Shown here: positions 10,452 through 20,795 of the stretch, piece after piece | Numbering within the stretch: position 1 is the first letter of the stretch | How the letters are laid out: every line of letters begins with the position of its first letter | NCBI GenBank assembly: GCA_949316235.1 | Contig: OX438744.1 | Location: 36,080,778-36,144,777 of the forward strand | Source: Oegoconia quadripuncta | Lineage: Eukaryota; Arthropoda; Insecta; Lepidoptera; Autostichidae | DNA length: 64,000 bases | Direction of reading: 5' to 3' | Made by a program: the position numbers and the translations under genes | Notes under the pieces: generated by a model | Seen by the model: only the letters and a program-made list of their open reading frames with translations | Database searches by the model: none | Told to the model about the DNA's origin: nothing

Positions 10452-10680
10452 TATACAGGGTGGATTTGAATTCGTGTAATTTCTAACTGGTGATGCCACT
10501 ATTGATTACGAACAACATTTCCCAGGGAGACATGGTCGAATTCTATTAAAAAAAAATTCCATTACCCATACAAAGTAAACCATTCTGAAACCAGTTTTAG
10601 TATGGAAGTCCAACAATTTGCGACGCCATTTCTGATTACGAACAATTTTCCACTAGTACCCATAGCTGAAAGCAAATAAA
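10452..10680. mobile_element. tacagggtg MITE, partial
   Basis: It starts tacagggtg and follows the same internal order as 25094-25447 (ttcgtgtaatt, gattacgaacaac, ccatagctgaa). The right terminal repeat is lost where family D LINE sequence begins. Confidence 0.7.
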
Positions 10681-10683
10681 GAC

Positions 10684-10935
10684 ATTTTTTTTTTTTATAC
10701 GAGAGGGCGGCAAACGAGCATGCGGGTCACCTGATGGAAAGCAATCACCGCCGCCCATGGACACCCGCAACACCAAAAGGGTCACAGATGGGTTGCCGGC
10801 CTTTGAGGAAGGTGTAGGCTCGTTTCTTGAAGGTTCCAATGTCGTACTCGTTCTGCCGGAAGTCCGTTCCACAGGGTGGTCGTACGTGGTAAGAAGTTTC
10901 TTGTGAAACGTACTACCGTATCTATATACTGGCTG
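10684..10935 (-). mobile_element. LINE 3' end, family D
   Basis: After a T run it reads gagggcggcaaacgagcatg, cgggtcacctgatggaaag and caccgccgcccatgg. The same segment is seen on the plus strand at 53957-54110 with a long A tail. Its inner part (agtccgttccacagg) is the non-coding end of a LINE; the class is inferred. Confidence 0.75.
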
Positions 10936-10989
10936 CATAATAATCAGCAATCAACCACAGATTGAAACGTTATATACATCTTACAACTA

Positions 10990-11105
10990 ATATCGTAGTT
11001 CATCATCATCAGCCGAACGACGTCCACTTATGGACCAAAGGCCTAACCCAAAGATCTCCACAACGATTGGTCCTGCGTTGCCCGCATCCAGCGGCTGCCC
11101 GCATT
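10990..11105 (+). repeat. LINE-like repeat (catcatcatcagcc type)
   Basis: catcatcatcagccgaacga is followed by cgtccacttatgg and gcccgcatccagcggctgcc. Comparable phrases occur at 12108, 13395 and 36220. It is a decayed piece. Confidence 0.5.
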
Positions 11106-11109
11106 ACCA

Positions 11110-11222
11110 CTTTTTTTTCTTTTTTGCACAACGGGTACCGGACCTCAATCACACCTGATGTTAAATGAAGATGATGCCGAAGGTGGAAGCGTTCTGAATA
11201 AGAAACCCCATACCCCCAGTCC
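11110..11222 (-). mobile_element. SINE-A, tail fragment
   Basis: A poly-T and gcacaacgggtaccgg lead to cacacctgatgttaaatgaa and gaaggtggaagcgtt. Only the last third is present. Confidence 0.8.
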
Positions 11223-11249
11223 TATTTGTCCCAACCCCATAATTATTAT

Positions 11250-11520
11250 ATAATATTCATTACGTCACAACCTTCATCCCAAATGTGGTGGTCAGAGATA
11301 TCCCAAAACTTAAAGTTTAATGCCTGAAACAACATCCATGGTACAACTTTCGAAATTGGGGTCGGTAGAGTTAGGCCGTGTAGATTCAGCAGAAGCTTGG
11401 CTCTACATGAGAATGGAAATGCACAAGAGGCGGGGTAGGCCATCGCCGTTAAAATGTATAAATCTATTGATGAATTTTGGTGGAAAAGTCCCATAGTCGC
11501 GTCTTATGACACCCACGGAA
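11250..11520 (-). repeat. Repeat J, inverted copy
   Basis: The reverse of the gggatatctctgaccac and ccgttaaaatg landmarks is present, ending in tcttatgacacccacgg. It is similar to 49210-49450. Confidence 0.55.
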
Positions 11521-11699
11521 ACAGACGGATAAGTAATGCATATGTAGGTTCTGGTTGTAGTAAATCAAATAAATAAAAAATAAAAATACTTTATTGCTCA
11601 TCGATCAGTGAGGCCTTTTGAGTCCCGCACAGGTACAGCCCTGTCGCACGGGGCATCTCAGATATACCATAAATAAATTAAATCTTCTTTAGTTTCCCC

Positions 11700-11885
11700 A
11701 AAAATATGTCTCTTTCGCACTCTTATCGCAAAAGCATGCGTTCGCACATGAGCCCGTCCTTAGCACGAGACTGGCAACGTGTTCGGGCACGTGACACACG
11801 ACGTGCAGCGCGCAGGCGCGACCGGCGCTCACGCCGCCCCGCCTCTGTTACGAAGACACATGGCCTGCGCCGCAATACCTTGGTA
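11700..11885. promoter_or_regulatory. CpG-rich island
   Basis: This block (for example gtgcagcgcgcaggcgcgac and cacgccgccccgcc) is strikingly CG-dense against its AT-rich surroundings and carries a CACGTG near 11790. Both strands are open over ~65-80 codons, but the Arg-rich products look like composition artefacts. It could be a promoter or first exon; no TATA or splice partner is visible. Confidence 0.35.
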
Positions 11886-12107
11886 ATTATGTTGCTCAAT
11901 TGAGATTTCTGTGGTGTGACATTGTTTTGTGTAAATAATTGGAGCATGTATTGTGTGTGAGGCAATTGTATTTTACAGGTTAATAGTTATTCAAAGTGTT
12001 ATCGCTTTTTAAGGGCATGGACGACACCTCTGAAAAGTATTGTTCCCTAGTTGAAAACTCACTCCAATACACTAAAAGTATGCACCTTTAACAGCGTACA
12101 AAATTAT

Positions 12108-12345
12108 TGTATCAGCCACAGGACGTCCACAACTTAACATAACCATTTCCCATAGACTTCCAGAGCGACTGATTGGAAGCGGTCTGTATCCAGCGATTCA
12201 TCAGGTTGTAGGTTCACCTTGTGGGTGGATGTCTCACGCTGCACTTAACGGTGTGTGGTCTCCTTTCCAGAACCTTAATGCCCGCACCGGCCATCAGTTC
12301 ACTGGCACTTCAGCTCCTACTACTAATCCGGTGGGATGTCGGTGA
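12108..12345 (+). repeat. LINE-derived repeat (agccacaggacgtcc type)
   Basis: atcagccacaggacgtccac, gattggaagcggtctgtatc and ccagcgattcatcagg occur in the order familiar from lepidopteran non-LTR ends. Partial copies lie at 13395-13520 and 36220-36312. Confidence 0.6.
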
Positions 12346-12375
12346 CTTTTTTTTTTTTTTTTTTAATATTATTAT

Positions 12376-12487
12376 TTTGCACATGCACACAGCGCCATCT
12401 AGTTCCACACTAAGCAACTAGGCTTGTATTATGGATACCAGATGGTAGATAAACTGCAAAAATACATTTTTTTTGTAAATAAATATA
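12376..12487 (-). mobile_element. SINE-B, 3' half
   Basis: cagcgccatctagttccaca, aagcaactaggcttg and ggataccagatggtag appear in reverse orientation. The head is absent. Confidence 0.8.
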
Positions 12488-12692
12488 TAGTATAAATATT
12501 AATAAACGAAACTCAAGACCATAATTCATTCGCCGCTGAGGCGAATACTTGTGAAGTGATCTCAGCTGAGTAGACCTCAAGATTGGTTTATAAATTAGCA
12601 CGGAGCTTGAGATAGCGTCAACTGCTTAAGACGCATCTCGGTTGATACAGCCTCAAGACTTCTATTGAGAATGGTGTGTTAATACGGGCCTA
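12488..12692. mobile_element. Foldback element, cgggtctta family
   Basis: The left end tattaataaacgaaactcaag pairs imperfectly with the right end ttgagaatggtgtgttaat...acgggccta. Interior ctcaag/cttgag boxes are repeated. Related elements are at 20559, 51931 and 55580. Confidence 0.5.
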
Positions 12693-13394
12693 AATATATA
12701 AGCGAGTATCACTAGCGTTACCAAAATTTCATCAACAATTCGAAGTCAATATGAGCACACATTGTAATGCTAAGCCCGCTCCTGAAATAGTGCAAGTTGT
12801 GCAACACGTGAGCACACAAATACTCTGGCAACTGCCAACTCATAATAATTATTATTTTGATTTCTTATTGCGCAATTATAGGTAATCGAATCGTTCGTGG
12901 TGCGCAGTTCCATTCGATAATCGTTTTCGACTAACGATTTCCACTCAAACTCTTCCCAACTTGAAGAGCCCTTTAAACATCATTCGGTCGCTTTTCATAT
13001 CAAAGACATGAAAGTACGACATCTAAGGTGCTTTTAAAGTATTAGGGCGATGGTCAGTTATTCGATATGAACCGCTCGGTGACATTCAATCTTAATAGTT
13101 ATATTTTTTTCTATGGGGGGCGTCTTAAGCTGTCTGGTCGAAAAGCCAGAATAAGTGTGTTGTAAATTGAATGTTTTTATCACGGAGGTGTTTTTTTTTT
13201 ATCCTAATTTACTAAGCAGATGATGGTAGTCATGTTATTTTGTATAGTTAGTAGTTTGTATTTATTCGGTATTCTTTACATATTCTCTTTAAAAGAATGG
13301 ATTAAAAGGCGGCGCCCTTGTTGTCATAGTCGCTAAGCCATGTCACCTTGGAAGCGGTTTGAAAGCACTTGATTGTCTGGCCTCATCGTCATTA
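12693..13394. other. No gene seen
   Basis: The stretch is AT-rich with scattered short inverted repeats (attcgataatcg). I see no open frame beyond chance length. Confidence 0.4.
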
Positions 13395-13520
13395 TATCAC
13401 AGGATGTCCGCAATAGATTTCGAGAGCGACCTCCCGCGACTATCATCTTGTATGTGGACGTCTCCACTCCAGATCTTTAATGGCCCCTGGCCATCAGTTC
13501 TTCAAGCTATGCCCTGCCCA
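13395..13520 (+). repeat. LINE-derived repeat, diverged
   Basis: It contains cacaggatgtccgcaatag and gtctccactccagatctt and parallels 12120-12310. Confidence 0.45.
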
Positions 13521-13557
13521 CTGCCACATTAACATATTATGGGCTGGCTGGGCTCAT

Positions 13558-13698
13558 AGCACATAGAATGGGCGATATTCAAGGCCGAGGAAGGTCACCG
13601 CGGGGTTTTAGTGGGTATCCATCCCGATAGGGAGGGGAGTCCCACATAACCGTGTCGCCATCCCCCAGGCGAGCGATACAAGTAACGCGTTTCCCAAA
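13558..13698 (+). mobile_element. R1-like LINE 3' UTR
   Basis: It reads ccgcggggttttagtgggta, gggaggggagtcccacataa and gtgtcgccatcccccaggcg, then an A run. The reverse of the same block follows coding remnants at 28920-29477, which identifies it. Confidence 0.75.
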
Positions 13699-14204
13699 AA
13701 AAAAAAAAGCTTATAAATTCATCATCATCATATCAGCCACAGGTCACTCCTCCATAGATTGGAATGTTGTGACGGACGTTACACGAAAGAATGTTAACCC
13801 GTGACGTATATTACTTTTTTGTGAAATGTGTTCTATTTACGATATTTGAAAACCCATTTAACTATGTCACGCATTTAGATTTACACACTATACAACAAAG
13901 AAAACATATATTATTACTCATATAGATAATGGCCGTTACATCACACACGTGACCATACATGTGCATTTGATGTAAACGAAGTGAGTTGTCAATTACTATA
14001 ATGCCACTTAATGGACTCATCTAATATGACCGATGTAATGAGGGTTTACTGGTAAAATGCACGTAATCAGTTAAGTATAAATAATATAAATGGAAAATCT
14101 AAAAATCCTCAAACTAATCATAACATACTGCTTGATGCAGCTGCTTGAATGATAGTCAAGTAATCAAGTAAAGTGAATACTACGCCTTTAACTTTCTGTA
14201 ATCT

Positions 14205-14690
14205 GTGATTTTTTTGCACATGGATAGAGTCAAACTTCAAACTTCAAGCATTTATTTCAACGCAAGATACATGATATCATTTCTTGAATGTCAATTTAAA
14301 TCCACTGGAAATAAAAAAGGTGTCAGTCGTATGTCCAAGCTACTACCGCTTCGGAAAGGGAAATCATCTATGAGAAAAGAAGCGGTGCAAGAAACCCACA
14401 GGATCATTTTGTTGTCCTTTTTTTTAATAAAGTATATAACTAATACAATTTTCTGGTCGAAGTACACCAAGCGTGTTTGTCATTCAGGTAGTCACTAATT
14501 TTATAATAACTTTTTTTGCTAATGTTATTTTGACATGATCTTTAAATTTTTTCTCAGTTAGATTAATTATATTCTCAGGTATAAGGTTGTAAAAGCGTAT
14601 ACAGTGTCCCACACATGATTTATTAACTTTGTTTAGTCTGAACATAGGGGTAGCCAATTTGTTCTTATATCTCAAATTTAAATTTCACTA
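14205..14690 (-). mobile_element. LINE tail, FNKVP family, diverged
   Basis: The minus-strand ORF at 14484-14675 (63 codons) includes CIRFYNLIPENI and KKFKDHVK, the equivalent of RFFNKVPVDI and NKFKDTIK at 41.4 kb. A 3' UTR with a cttcaagcatttattt end follows at lower coordinates. Confidence 0.7.
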
Positions 14691-14829
14691 TTTTTCGGGA
14701 ACGCAGAAATATTTTTTCGAACGTGAAGTGAAGTGAAGGAACAGTTAAAATATTAATTTCTTTAAACCTGTCCCGGAGAGAGTCATGTCGACGCAGATTA
14801 TAAATTGCTCGGATTGCTCTCTTAAGTAC

Positions 14830-15171
14830 ACCTGTAAGTGATAGAATAAAAATGTTTTTTTAACAAATCGGTAGCTTGCTTTAGTTATATCCAGTGAATT
14901 TCATTTTACCGAGGGCAAATGTCACGACTCAATAAACTATTTTAAGAAAATATAAAGTAGCCATTAATTTTTTTTTTATAGGAAATTGTTTTAGGGGATC
15001 TTAGCATCTTCCACAATGCAATGAAGTTCTTAGTGGTAACTTTAATTTAATATTGTAGGTTTTATAACTAAATTTATACCTACACTATACCTGATGAGCT
15101 ACAGAATTGTTAGAAAACATTTTTTTTCTATTACTGCTGGGTATACTCTATCCTTCTACAAAAACTTTAAG
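14830..15171 (+). repeat. Repeat I (host of the serial retroposon)
   Basis: Landmarks are gtaggttttataactaaatt, ctacagaattgttagaaaac and tatactctatccttctac. After the inserted retroposon it resumes at 16000 (tcaaaaaaatgacgtattt). Other copies are at 44500-44810 (reverse), 21890-22250, 45545-45735, 45957-46020 and 48690-48870. Confidence 0.7.
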
Positions 15172-15999
15172 ATATAAGAAGTTACGGGGCTTTTTGGCGG
15201 GAACTCGGCGAGTGAAGTAGCATTTTTCTTTATAATTCTTATAATTTGTGCATTCTAACTTTTGAAGCTTAATAATGACAGAATATTGTGCAGCAAACGT
15301 TAGTGATGGTGTACAAGTGAAGGGAAGTGTAAATTAAAGTGCGTAACGGAGCTTTCGGGTTCCCACAAGAAGCCGCCAAAATCTTTTGTAAAGCATTCTG
15401 CCACTTTACTGAAGAATGACTTGACCGTGCCTAGACTCTGTATATGCCAAGTATACGACGAATTACTTGTTTTGACTGAGACTGACTTACAAACTGAAGA
15501 AATAAGAGAAATAAGACATGGCTGTTATGGGCTAGATCCCTTTGCCTTCTCCTAAAGGAGAGAATGAAACCAAAAAAAATATAAGGGAGGCTTTTTGGCG
15601 CGAACTCGGCGAGTGAAGTAGCATTTTTCTTTATAAGTCTTATAATTTGTGCATTCTAACTTTTGAAGCTTAATAATGGCAGAATATTGTGCAGAAAACG
15701 TTAGTGATAGTGCACAAGTGAAGGGAAGTGTAAATTAAAGTGCGTAACGGAGCTTTTGGGTTCCCACAAGCAGCCGCCAAAATCTTTTGTAAAGCATTCT
15801 GCCACTTTACTGAAGAATGACTTGACCGTGACTAGACTCTGTATACGCCAAGTATACGACGAATTACTTGTTTTGACTGGGACTGACTTACAAACTGAAG
15901 AAATAAGAGAAATAAGACATGGCTGTTATGGGCTAGATCCCTTTGCCTTCTCCTAAAGGAGAGATTTAAACTAAAAAAAAAAAAATATAAGAAGTTACG
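15172..15999 (+). mobile_element. Retroposon L, two units inserted serially
   Basis: The block is bounded by the exact 15-bp direct repeat atataagaagttacg (15172-15186 and 15985-15999). Unit 1 (from 15187) and unit 2 (from ~15588) both start with ggctttttggcg, both end in an A run (8 and ~12 As), and differ by point changes. Between them, right after the first A run, stands atataag, the first seven bases of the flanking duplication. No A/B boxes are visible, so it is not an ordinary tRNA-SINE. The 15756-15956 ORF (66 codons) has no known domain. Confidence 0.85.
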
Positions 16000-16231
16000 T
16001 CAAAAAAATGACGTATTTTTACTGGACTATTGTGTTACTGTGTGCTTAGTTACGTACTATTCTATTTAATTAGTGTAAAATTAAATATGGGTATATATTA
16101 TATGTATTATTTTATATATATATATATTATGTATGTATGTTTTATTCAATTAACGTATGTATTTATATGGCTGATTTATTTTATTAAAATTAGTTTACCG
16201 CGCACGCTACGTACATATCATGGTGCGTAAT
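16000..16231 (+). repeat. Rest of Repeat I and AT-rich DNA
   Basis: tcaaaaaaatgacgtatttt and actggactattg continue Repeat I. A TA-rich microsatellite follows (tatatatatatatatt near 16115). Confidence 0.55.
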
Positions 16232-16350
16232 GCTTCCTAAACCAAAGGTTGCCTGGAAGAGATCGCTTTTAGTGATAAGGCCGCCAAATTGTGCTATCCC
16301 CTTTTTCTTATGTTTCTTATTGTTGTACAATAAAGAATATTTTGTTTTTT
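16232..16350 (+). mobile_element. LINE 3' end fragment
   Basis: gcttttagtgataaggccgc and tgttgtacaataaagaatat match the 242-360 type. AATAAA is present. Confidence 0.65.
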
Positions 16351-17569
16351 TTTTGTTTATTGTGTCACTTGCGACTAGTGATGGGCACTTCGTCTATCTG
16401 AAATGAGGATGAGCCAAGACCACATTTTCCCTTGTGAAAATGTTTTTTTCAAGAGGCAGCCCTGATTTGAGGTGAGGTGTGTGGTAACTCTTAAGAGTTC
16501 ATTCATCTTCTCACCTCACCACCTCGCACGCTTTACCTTGAGGTTTTGTTTGTCCTCACTCAGCTTCGTTCACTCAGTCACGTAAGTCACCTCACTCGTG
16601 CTTGCTCGTCAGGTTCCAGCAGAATACAAGTGTTTTGCCCGTCTCGGGCAAATCCGCACACTGATCTGTAACCTTTTTGTATACTGCGGTACACACTTAA
16701 TATTTGATGCAATATATGTGCATGCATTTTTTGTGTGTACCGATAAGCATTTGCATCTATGTAGACACACATAACAAAATTTTACATATGAAAGTATTTG
16801 ATGTTTCTGTACTTGTGTTTTATTGTTTTAGTTGGATTTTTCATATTTAAAATTTGTTATGTGTGTGTACATGTATGAAATGCTTATCTAGACTGTCTTA
16901 ATTTATGATTGAATATTAAACTGTAGTTCAATGTTGAAATACAAGTAACTCTTTAACTTGTCGGCGACGAGGAACTCAAACGAGGCACCTCACTACTTGC
17001 GACCTCTTTATCCAAACGACGTTGTTGACATACAGCCAAACCAAGGACGCTCCTGCTTTTTTTTTCCTCCTAAACGCATAAGCCTGTAAACAGTTCAATG
17101 TTCACAAACGAAATGGACGATCCATGTAATTCTAATTGCATAACGTGCACGTGGCGTGTGTCCATCTCACGTGTTGCCTTACGTCAGAGGCATTGTGCCA
17201 CAGTGAAATAGATAACAAGTAAGTTAACTTCCCAGTCCATGTCTATAGATATGTCGGAGATCGAGATAATCAAAAATGGGACGCAAGCGGTACGCTTTTG
17301 TGTCGACTTGGGTACGAATGCGGCGGCACCTATCGCAGGCAGACGCATTTGTTCCGCGTCAGTCAAACCAATTTAACATTGCGAATTGCTGTAACAAACT
17401 TGTTGTTGTGTAACAAACTTACAAAAGTTTGTTTCTCTTAGTCATCTCGCGGTATCTTCTTGTCCGAATGGGAAGTATACACGCCCGCTGATCTCCCTTT
17501 TGGAACAGATAATATAGTGCCGTGTGATATTTAGCACTTCAAAAGAATTACAATACAATACAATGCAAT
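16351..17569. other. No gene seen
   Basis: Positions 16470-16530 contain opposed ggtgaggtg/cacctcacc boxes (short inverted repeat). The remainder is AT-rich with small composition-driven ORFs, including one at 17184-17366 without recognisable content. Confidence 0.4.
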
Positions 17570-17836
17570 GCAATATCCTTAGACATACACACCATGCCAT
17601 GCCATCTAGTTCCACAGTAAGCAACTATAGGCTTGTGTTGTGGATACCAGTTGGTTGATATACTACATAAATACATTTTTTTTTTGTAAATAAATACTTA
17701 TTATAAATGAAAACATCCATAACTCGGGTGCACATGTCCGTATTCATCACACAAACATATGCCCCTAGCAGGATTCGAACCCGCAACCTTTTCGTATAGT
17801 GGTCAGAGTTGCTAACCACTACACCAAACAGAATTA
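17570..17836 (-). mobile_element. SINE-B, full length
   Basis: The reverse strand shows head A box (ctaaccactacacc reversed), B box (ggattcgaacccgc) and end ccatctagttccaca. An extra atgcc repeat (ccatgccatgccatctag) interrupts the usual gcgccatctag. Confidence 0.92.
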
Positions 17837-17844
17837 AACCAATA

Positions 17845-18150
17845 CTTCTCTTCTTGGGATATCGTAGACGACGTAGAGAGCAAACCCGTTCCAATAGTCG
17901 GTGCGCTTACTGGTCATTATGGAACGAGGGACGTCTTCTTTAGAATGGGCCTACCTGAAAATTCAACCTGCAGAGCATGTAACAGAGAAAGGGAATCAAT
18001 GAAGCACCTTCTGTGTGACTCTGATGCCATGGCCGCAAGGCGCATGCGTCATTTGGGTAAAGGGTATCCCGAACGCAGAGACTACATGCTCTTTCCACTA
18101 GTCTGTCATAAAGCTTATGACTATAAGTTGGCAGTAGGAGAGAGCTAAAG
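17845..18150 (+). pseudogene. Non-LTR retrotransposon ORF2 C-terminus
   Basis: An open frame of about 100 codons ends in TAA at 18146-18148. It reads PIVGALTGHYGTRDVFFRMG, then LPENSTCRAC and ESMKHLLCDSDA. Such a terminal C-x2-C...H-x4-C knuckle after an RNase-H-like LTGH segment is characteristic of non-LTR ORF2 proteins. The upstream RT is missing, so it is a dead 5'-truncated copy. It directly abuts SINE-B. Confidence 0.8.
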
Positions 18151-18955
18151 CAGCGGTAAGAAGCAGAATTGAGTCGAGGTGCCCCCTTGGGCATATGTTC
18201 AACCCCACGGCAAATATGAAAACAGAATAATATTGGGTCTTTACGAATTTATGAAATTGGAGTTTTTTTTCTTCGCTAATCATATATGTACCAATTCCTG
18301 CGATTTTCAAAGCTATATCCAAATTTGTTTTTTATTTGGAAAATGGAATATTATTTCAAGGTTTTGACATGAAATATTTTTTAATTTCTGGGCTTAAATC
18401 ACATAATAAGAAAAATTTGAACAGAGCTCTTTTTTATGTGCTTACCATAATCATTTCTTAGATTCGCTGAAACTTTTATAAAGCGGTTACATTTAAAATT
18501 TAACGGTGCCTATACTTAACTTAATGTTATCCTATAATACACACAAAGTTTAGCTAAATTTGGATTTGCCGTTCCCAAAAAAAATCAAAAATGTTTGTAT
18601 GGAGAAAACAGTCTTAATGAAATTCTTCATACAAAACGCCAATTTCATAGGTAAGGACCTAATAGTAGAAGAGATGGGTTGGTCTCACTCTTTTTATTTG
18701 GCGGAAACCAAATAGCACAGCAAATCATTACCTACATTACTCGTATGAAGGTTTATTTTGCATTGATTGCTGGCATTATCTATAAACGCCCACTGACCAT
18801 GTGTAGTGGTACTTCTGTTTGTTACTTACCTAACCAATACGGAGGTACACTCCATACACTCCACAAGGTTACCTGTTATGCGATGTTACTTTGTAAATGT
18901 AAAATGAAATTATTGAATATTTCTAATAGGATATTCAAATTTTCCACTGTTTTAT
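18151..18955. other. No gene seen
   Basis: The first ~60 bp are probably the LINE 3' UTR. After that the sequence is AT-rich; the ORF at 18679-18972 (97 codons, with scattered Cys) shows no recognisable domain. Confidence 0.35.
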
Positions 18956-19200
18956 CCGCCTCCGTGGCTTAGTTGTTTACAATATAGGTTTTGCATTCGA
19001 TTCTCAGCGAGGTTCATGTTTAGTACTCGGGTTCATCAACAGCTTTACACGTCACGACTGTTTAGGCTCACTGAGAGAGGACATAGGCCATCCACCACTC
19101 GGGTCTTGTGCGGATTGGTGGATTTTTGATACCCTAGTGGCCACCTGACAGTGTTTCTAAGGCGGAACATGAATATAGCATAAAATATTAATAAAAAAAA
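18956..19200 (+). mobile_element. Chimeric SINE: SINE-A-like head on a different body
   Basis: The head ccgcctccgtggcttagttg and a B-box remnant (cattcgattctcagcg) lead to catgtttagtactcgg as in SINE-A. The body then changes to aggacataggccatccacca and ctagtggccacctgacagtg, ending in an A run. The inverse of that body is at 41235-41350. Confidence 0.6.
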
Positions 19201-19329
19201 CTATTCAAGATTTTCGTGCCAAAACGAATAAGTTAGCCATCTAATTGTCGGTGTTGCAAAGTTTAGCAAAGAGGTCTCCAACTCAGCACGGGTTGTAGTA
19301 GTAGTGACGAATGTCAATTAGATCATTGT

Positions 19330-19820
19330 GTGCTACCAAATCGACCAGCCATTGATTGCACACTGATCGAGCATCGATTGATGCTGACACATCGATCGGG
19401 GCGTTCATCAACATCGATCATAAAGTACGTTGATCGTTACTTGATTCAGCTTTTGTAGATAGATAGATAAAGCCTTTATTTCTTTTCACAGTCGCACATA
19501 CACATTTAACTATGTTTATATACAGATAAAGTAACACATCAACAATATCAACAATTTTGTAACGCAAGTGTGTGCTGCGGCAGTACAAAAGGGTCACACG
19601 GTGTACTAGATTGCTCATTGAGCAATACTCAGATTTTCAGTCATCCCCTAAGGAGCAAAGTGGAAACAAAACAAGAGGAAACAACAAGTAATTAGCAATT
19701 TTGAGACTCTTGAAATAATGGCTCGATGTGTTTAATGAGCTGCAGTCATCGATCATCCCGAACTACCTACGCGATCGATATTGATCATACCATCTATGTG
19801 ACATCTGCTATAGTGCAGGT
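19330..19820. repeat. atcgat-rich block split by a LINE end
   Basis: atcgat or gatcga recurs many times in 19335-19435 and 19745-19790. Between them, 19455-19680 is a minus-oriented repeat starting agatagatagataaagcctt, with gtgtgctgcggcagtacaaa and gattttcagtcatcccc, also found at 53170-53410. Confidence 0.5.
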
Positions 19821-20097
19821 GTAACCTAATTGACATAATTGAACCGCCAAAAATTGGCAAAACATGACTTCAGTGATGATCCATTATCTATCTACATCTC
19901 CCACTCTCACCTTATCAAACAAAAATTATTATTAAATCGGTTAAGACTAGACGAAAATATGGGTGAACTGTTTAAAAAAATACATGCAGACAAACATAGA
20001 ACCTTCTTTTTTGAAGTCGGTGAAAAAGACGAGCGAAATCGAGCACTTTATTATTATAGGTAGGTTAGGTAGAAAATGAAGGAATGGGTACGAATCT

Positions 20098-20558
20098 TTT
20101 TTTATTTTCGCGGGGAAACGCATTTCGCGTACCGCTCGCCTGGGGGACGGCGAGACGGTTATGTGGGACTCCCCTCCCTGAGGGATACCCACTAAGTTTG
20201 ACCTTCTTCGCCAGTAGGGAGGACCTGGGAGGCCGGTGGGGCCTATCTGACCGCCGGCACCGAAGGCGGCTGCATTGTCGCCCCCTTTTTTTTCCTCTTC
20301 CTCCTCGCTTTCTTCTTCTTAGGAAGAAGAGAGGGGAGGACTGTCGTCGGCGCTGTGGGCTCCGGTCTTTTTCCCAGGGGTGGTCTGGCATCCACAGGGG
20401 TGGCATGGCATGGAAGAATCGGGCCAACAGCCCGCACTGGAACCGAGCGAATTCGACATCCATCTCGACGGCTATTCGCTCCCAGTCCGGGCCTTGCGTG
20501 TTAGCCGCCACCACTGGCGCAGGTGCAGCCAACTCTCCCGGCCCAATGTATACGAGTC
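20098..20558 (-). mobile_element. R1-like LINE 3' end, decayed
   Basis: Near 20110-20240 it has the reverse of the 3' UTR block (acggcgagacggttatgtgg, gactcccctccct). Further in is a CG-rich segment open on the minus strand to 20568 (WERIAVEMDVEFARFQCG), which looks like a LINE ORF2 end. A low-complexity cttcctcctcgctttcttct tract interrupts it. Confidence 0.6.
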
Positions 20559-20795
20559 TAGGGCCCATATTACTGAATGTTACTCAAGTAGAGATCTCCG
20601 CTTGAGGACAGTTATAAAGGGACAGTGTTATATAACTGAAAATTGGGCCTTAGGAATATTTCAGAATGTTGCTCAAGCGTAGATCAGCGCTTGAGCATAG
20701 TTAGAGATGCCGCTACAAGTTACATAAACCTGTCCTTTTCTAACTGTCCTCAAGCGGAAATCTCTGCTTGAAATCATTCTATAATACGGGTCTTA
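20559..20795. mobile_element. Foldback element with ctcaagc boxes
   Basis: The left arm gggcccatattactgaatg... and the reversed right arm (ending acgggtctta) match over ~65 bp, including gagatctccgcttgaggaca against gagatttccgcttgaggaca. TA flanks both ends. There is no ORF, so it would be a non-autonomous MITE. Confidence 0.75.

Noticed and set aside
20065..20605. Long overlapping ORFs on both strands (167 and 173 codons)
   Set aside because: They span a CG-rich LINE 3' end, a low-complexity cttcttctt tract and the UTR. Only the minus-strand inner part resembles LINE coding sequence; neither is a host gene.
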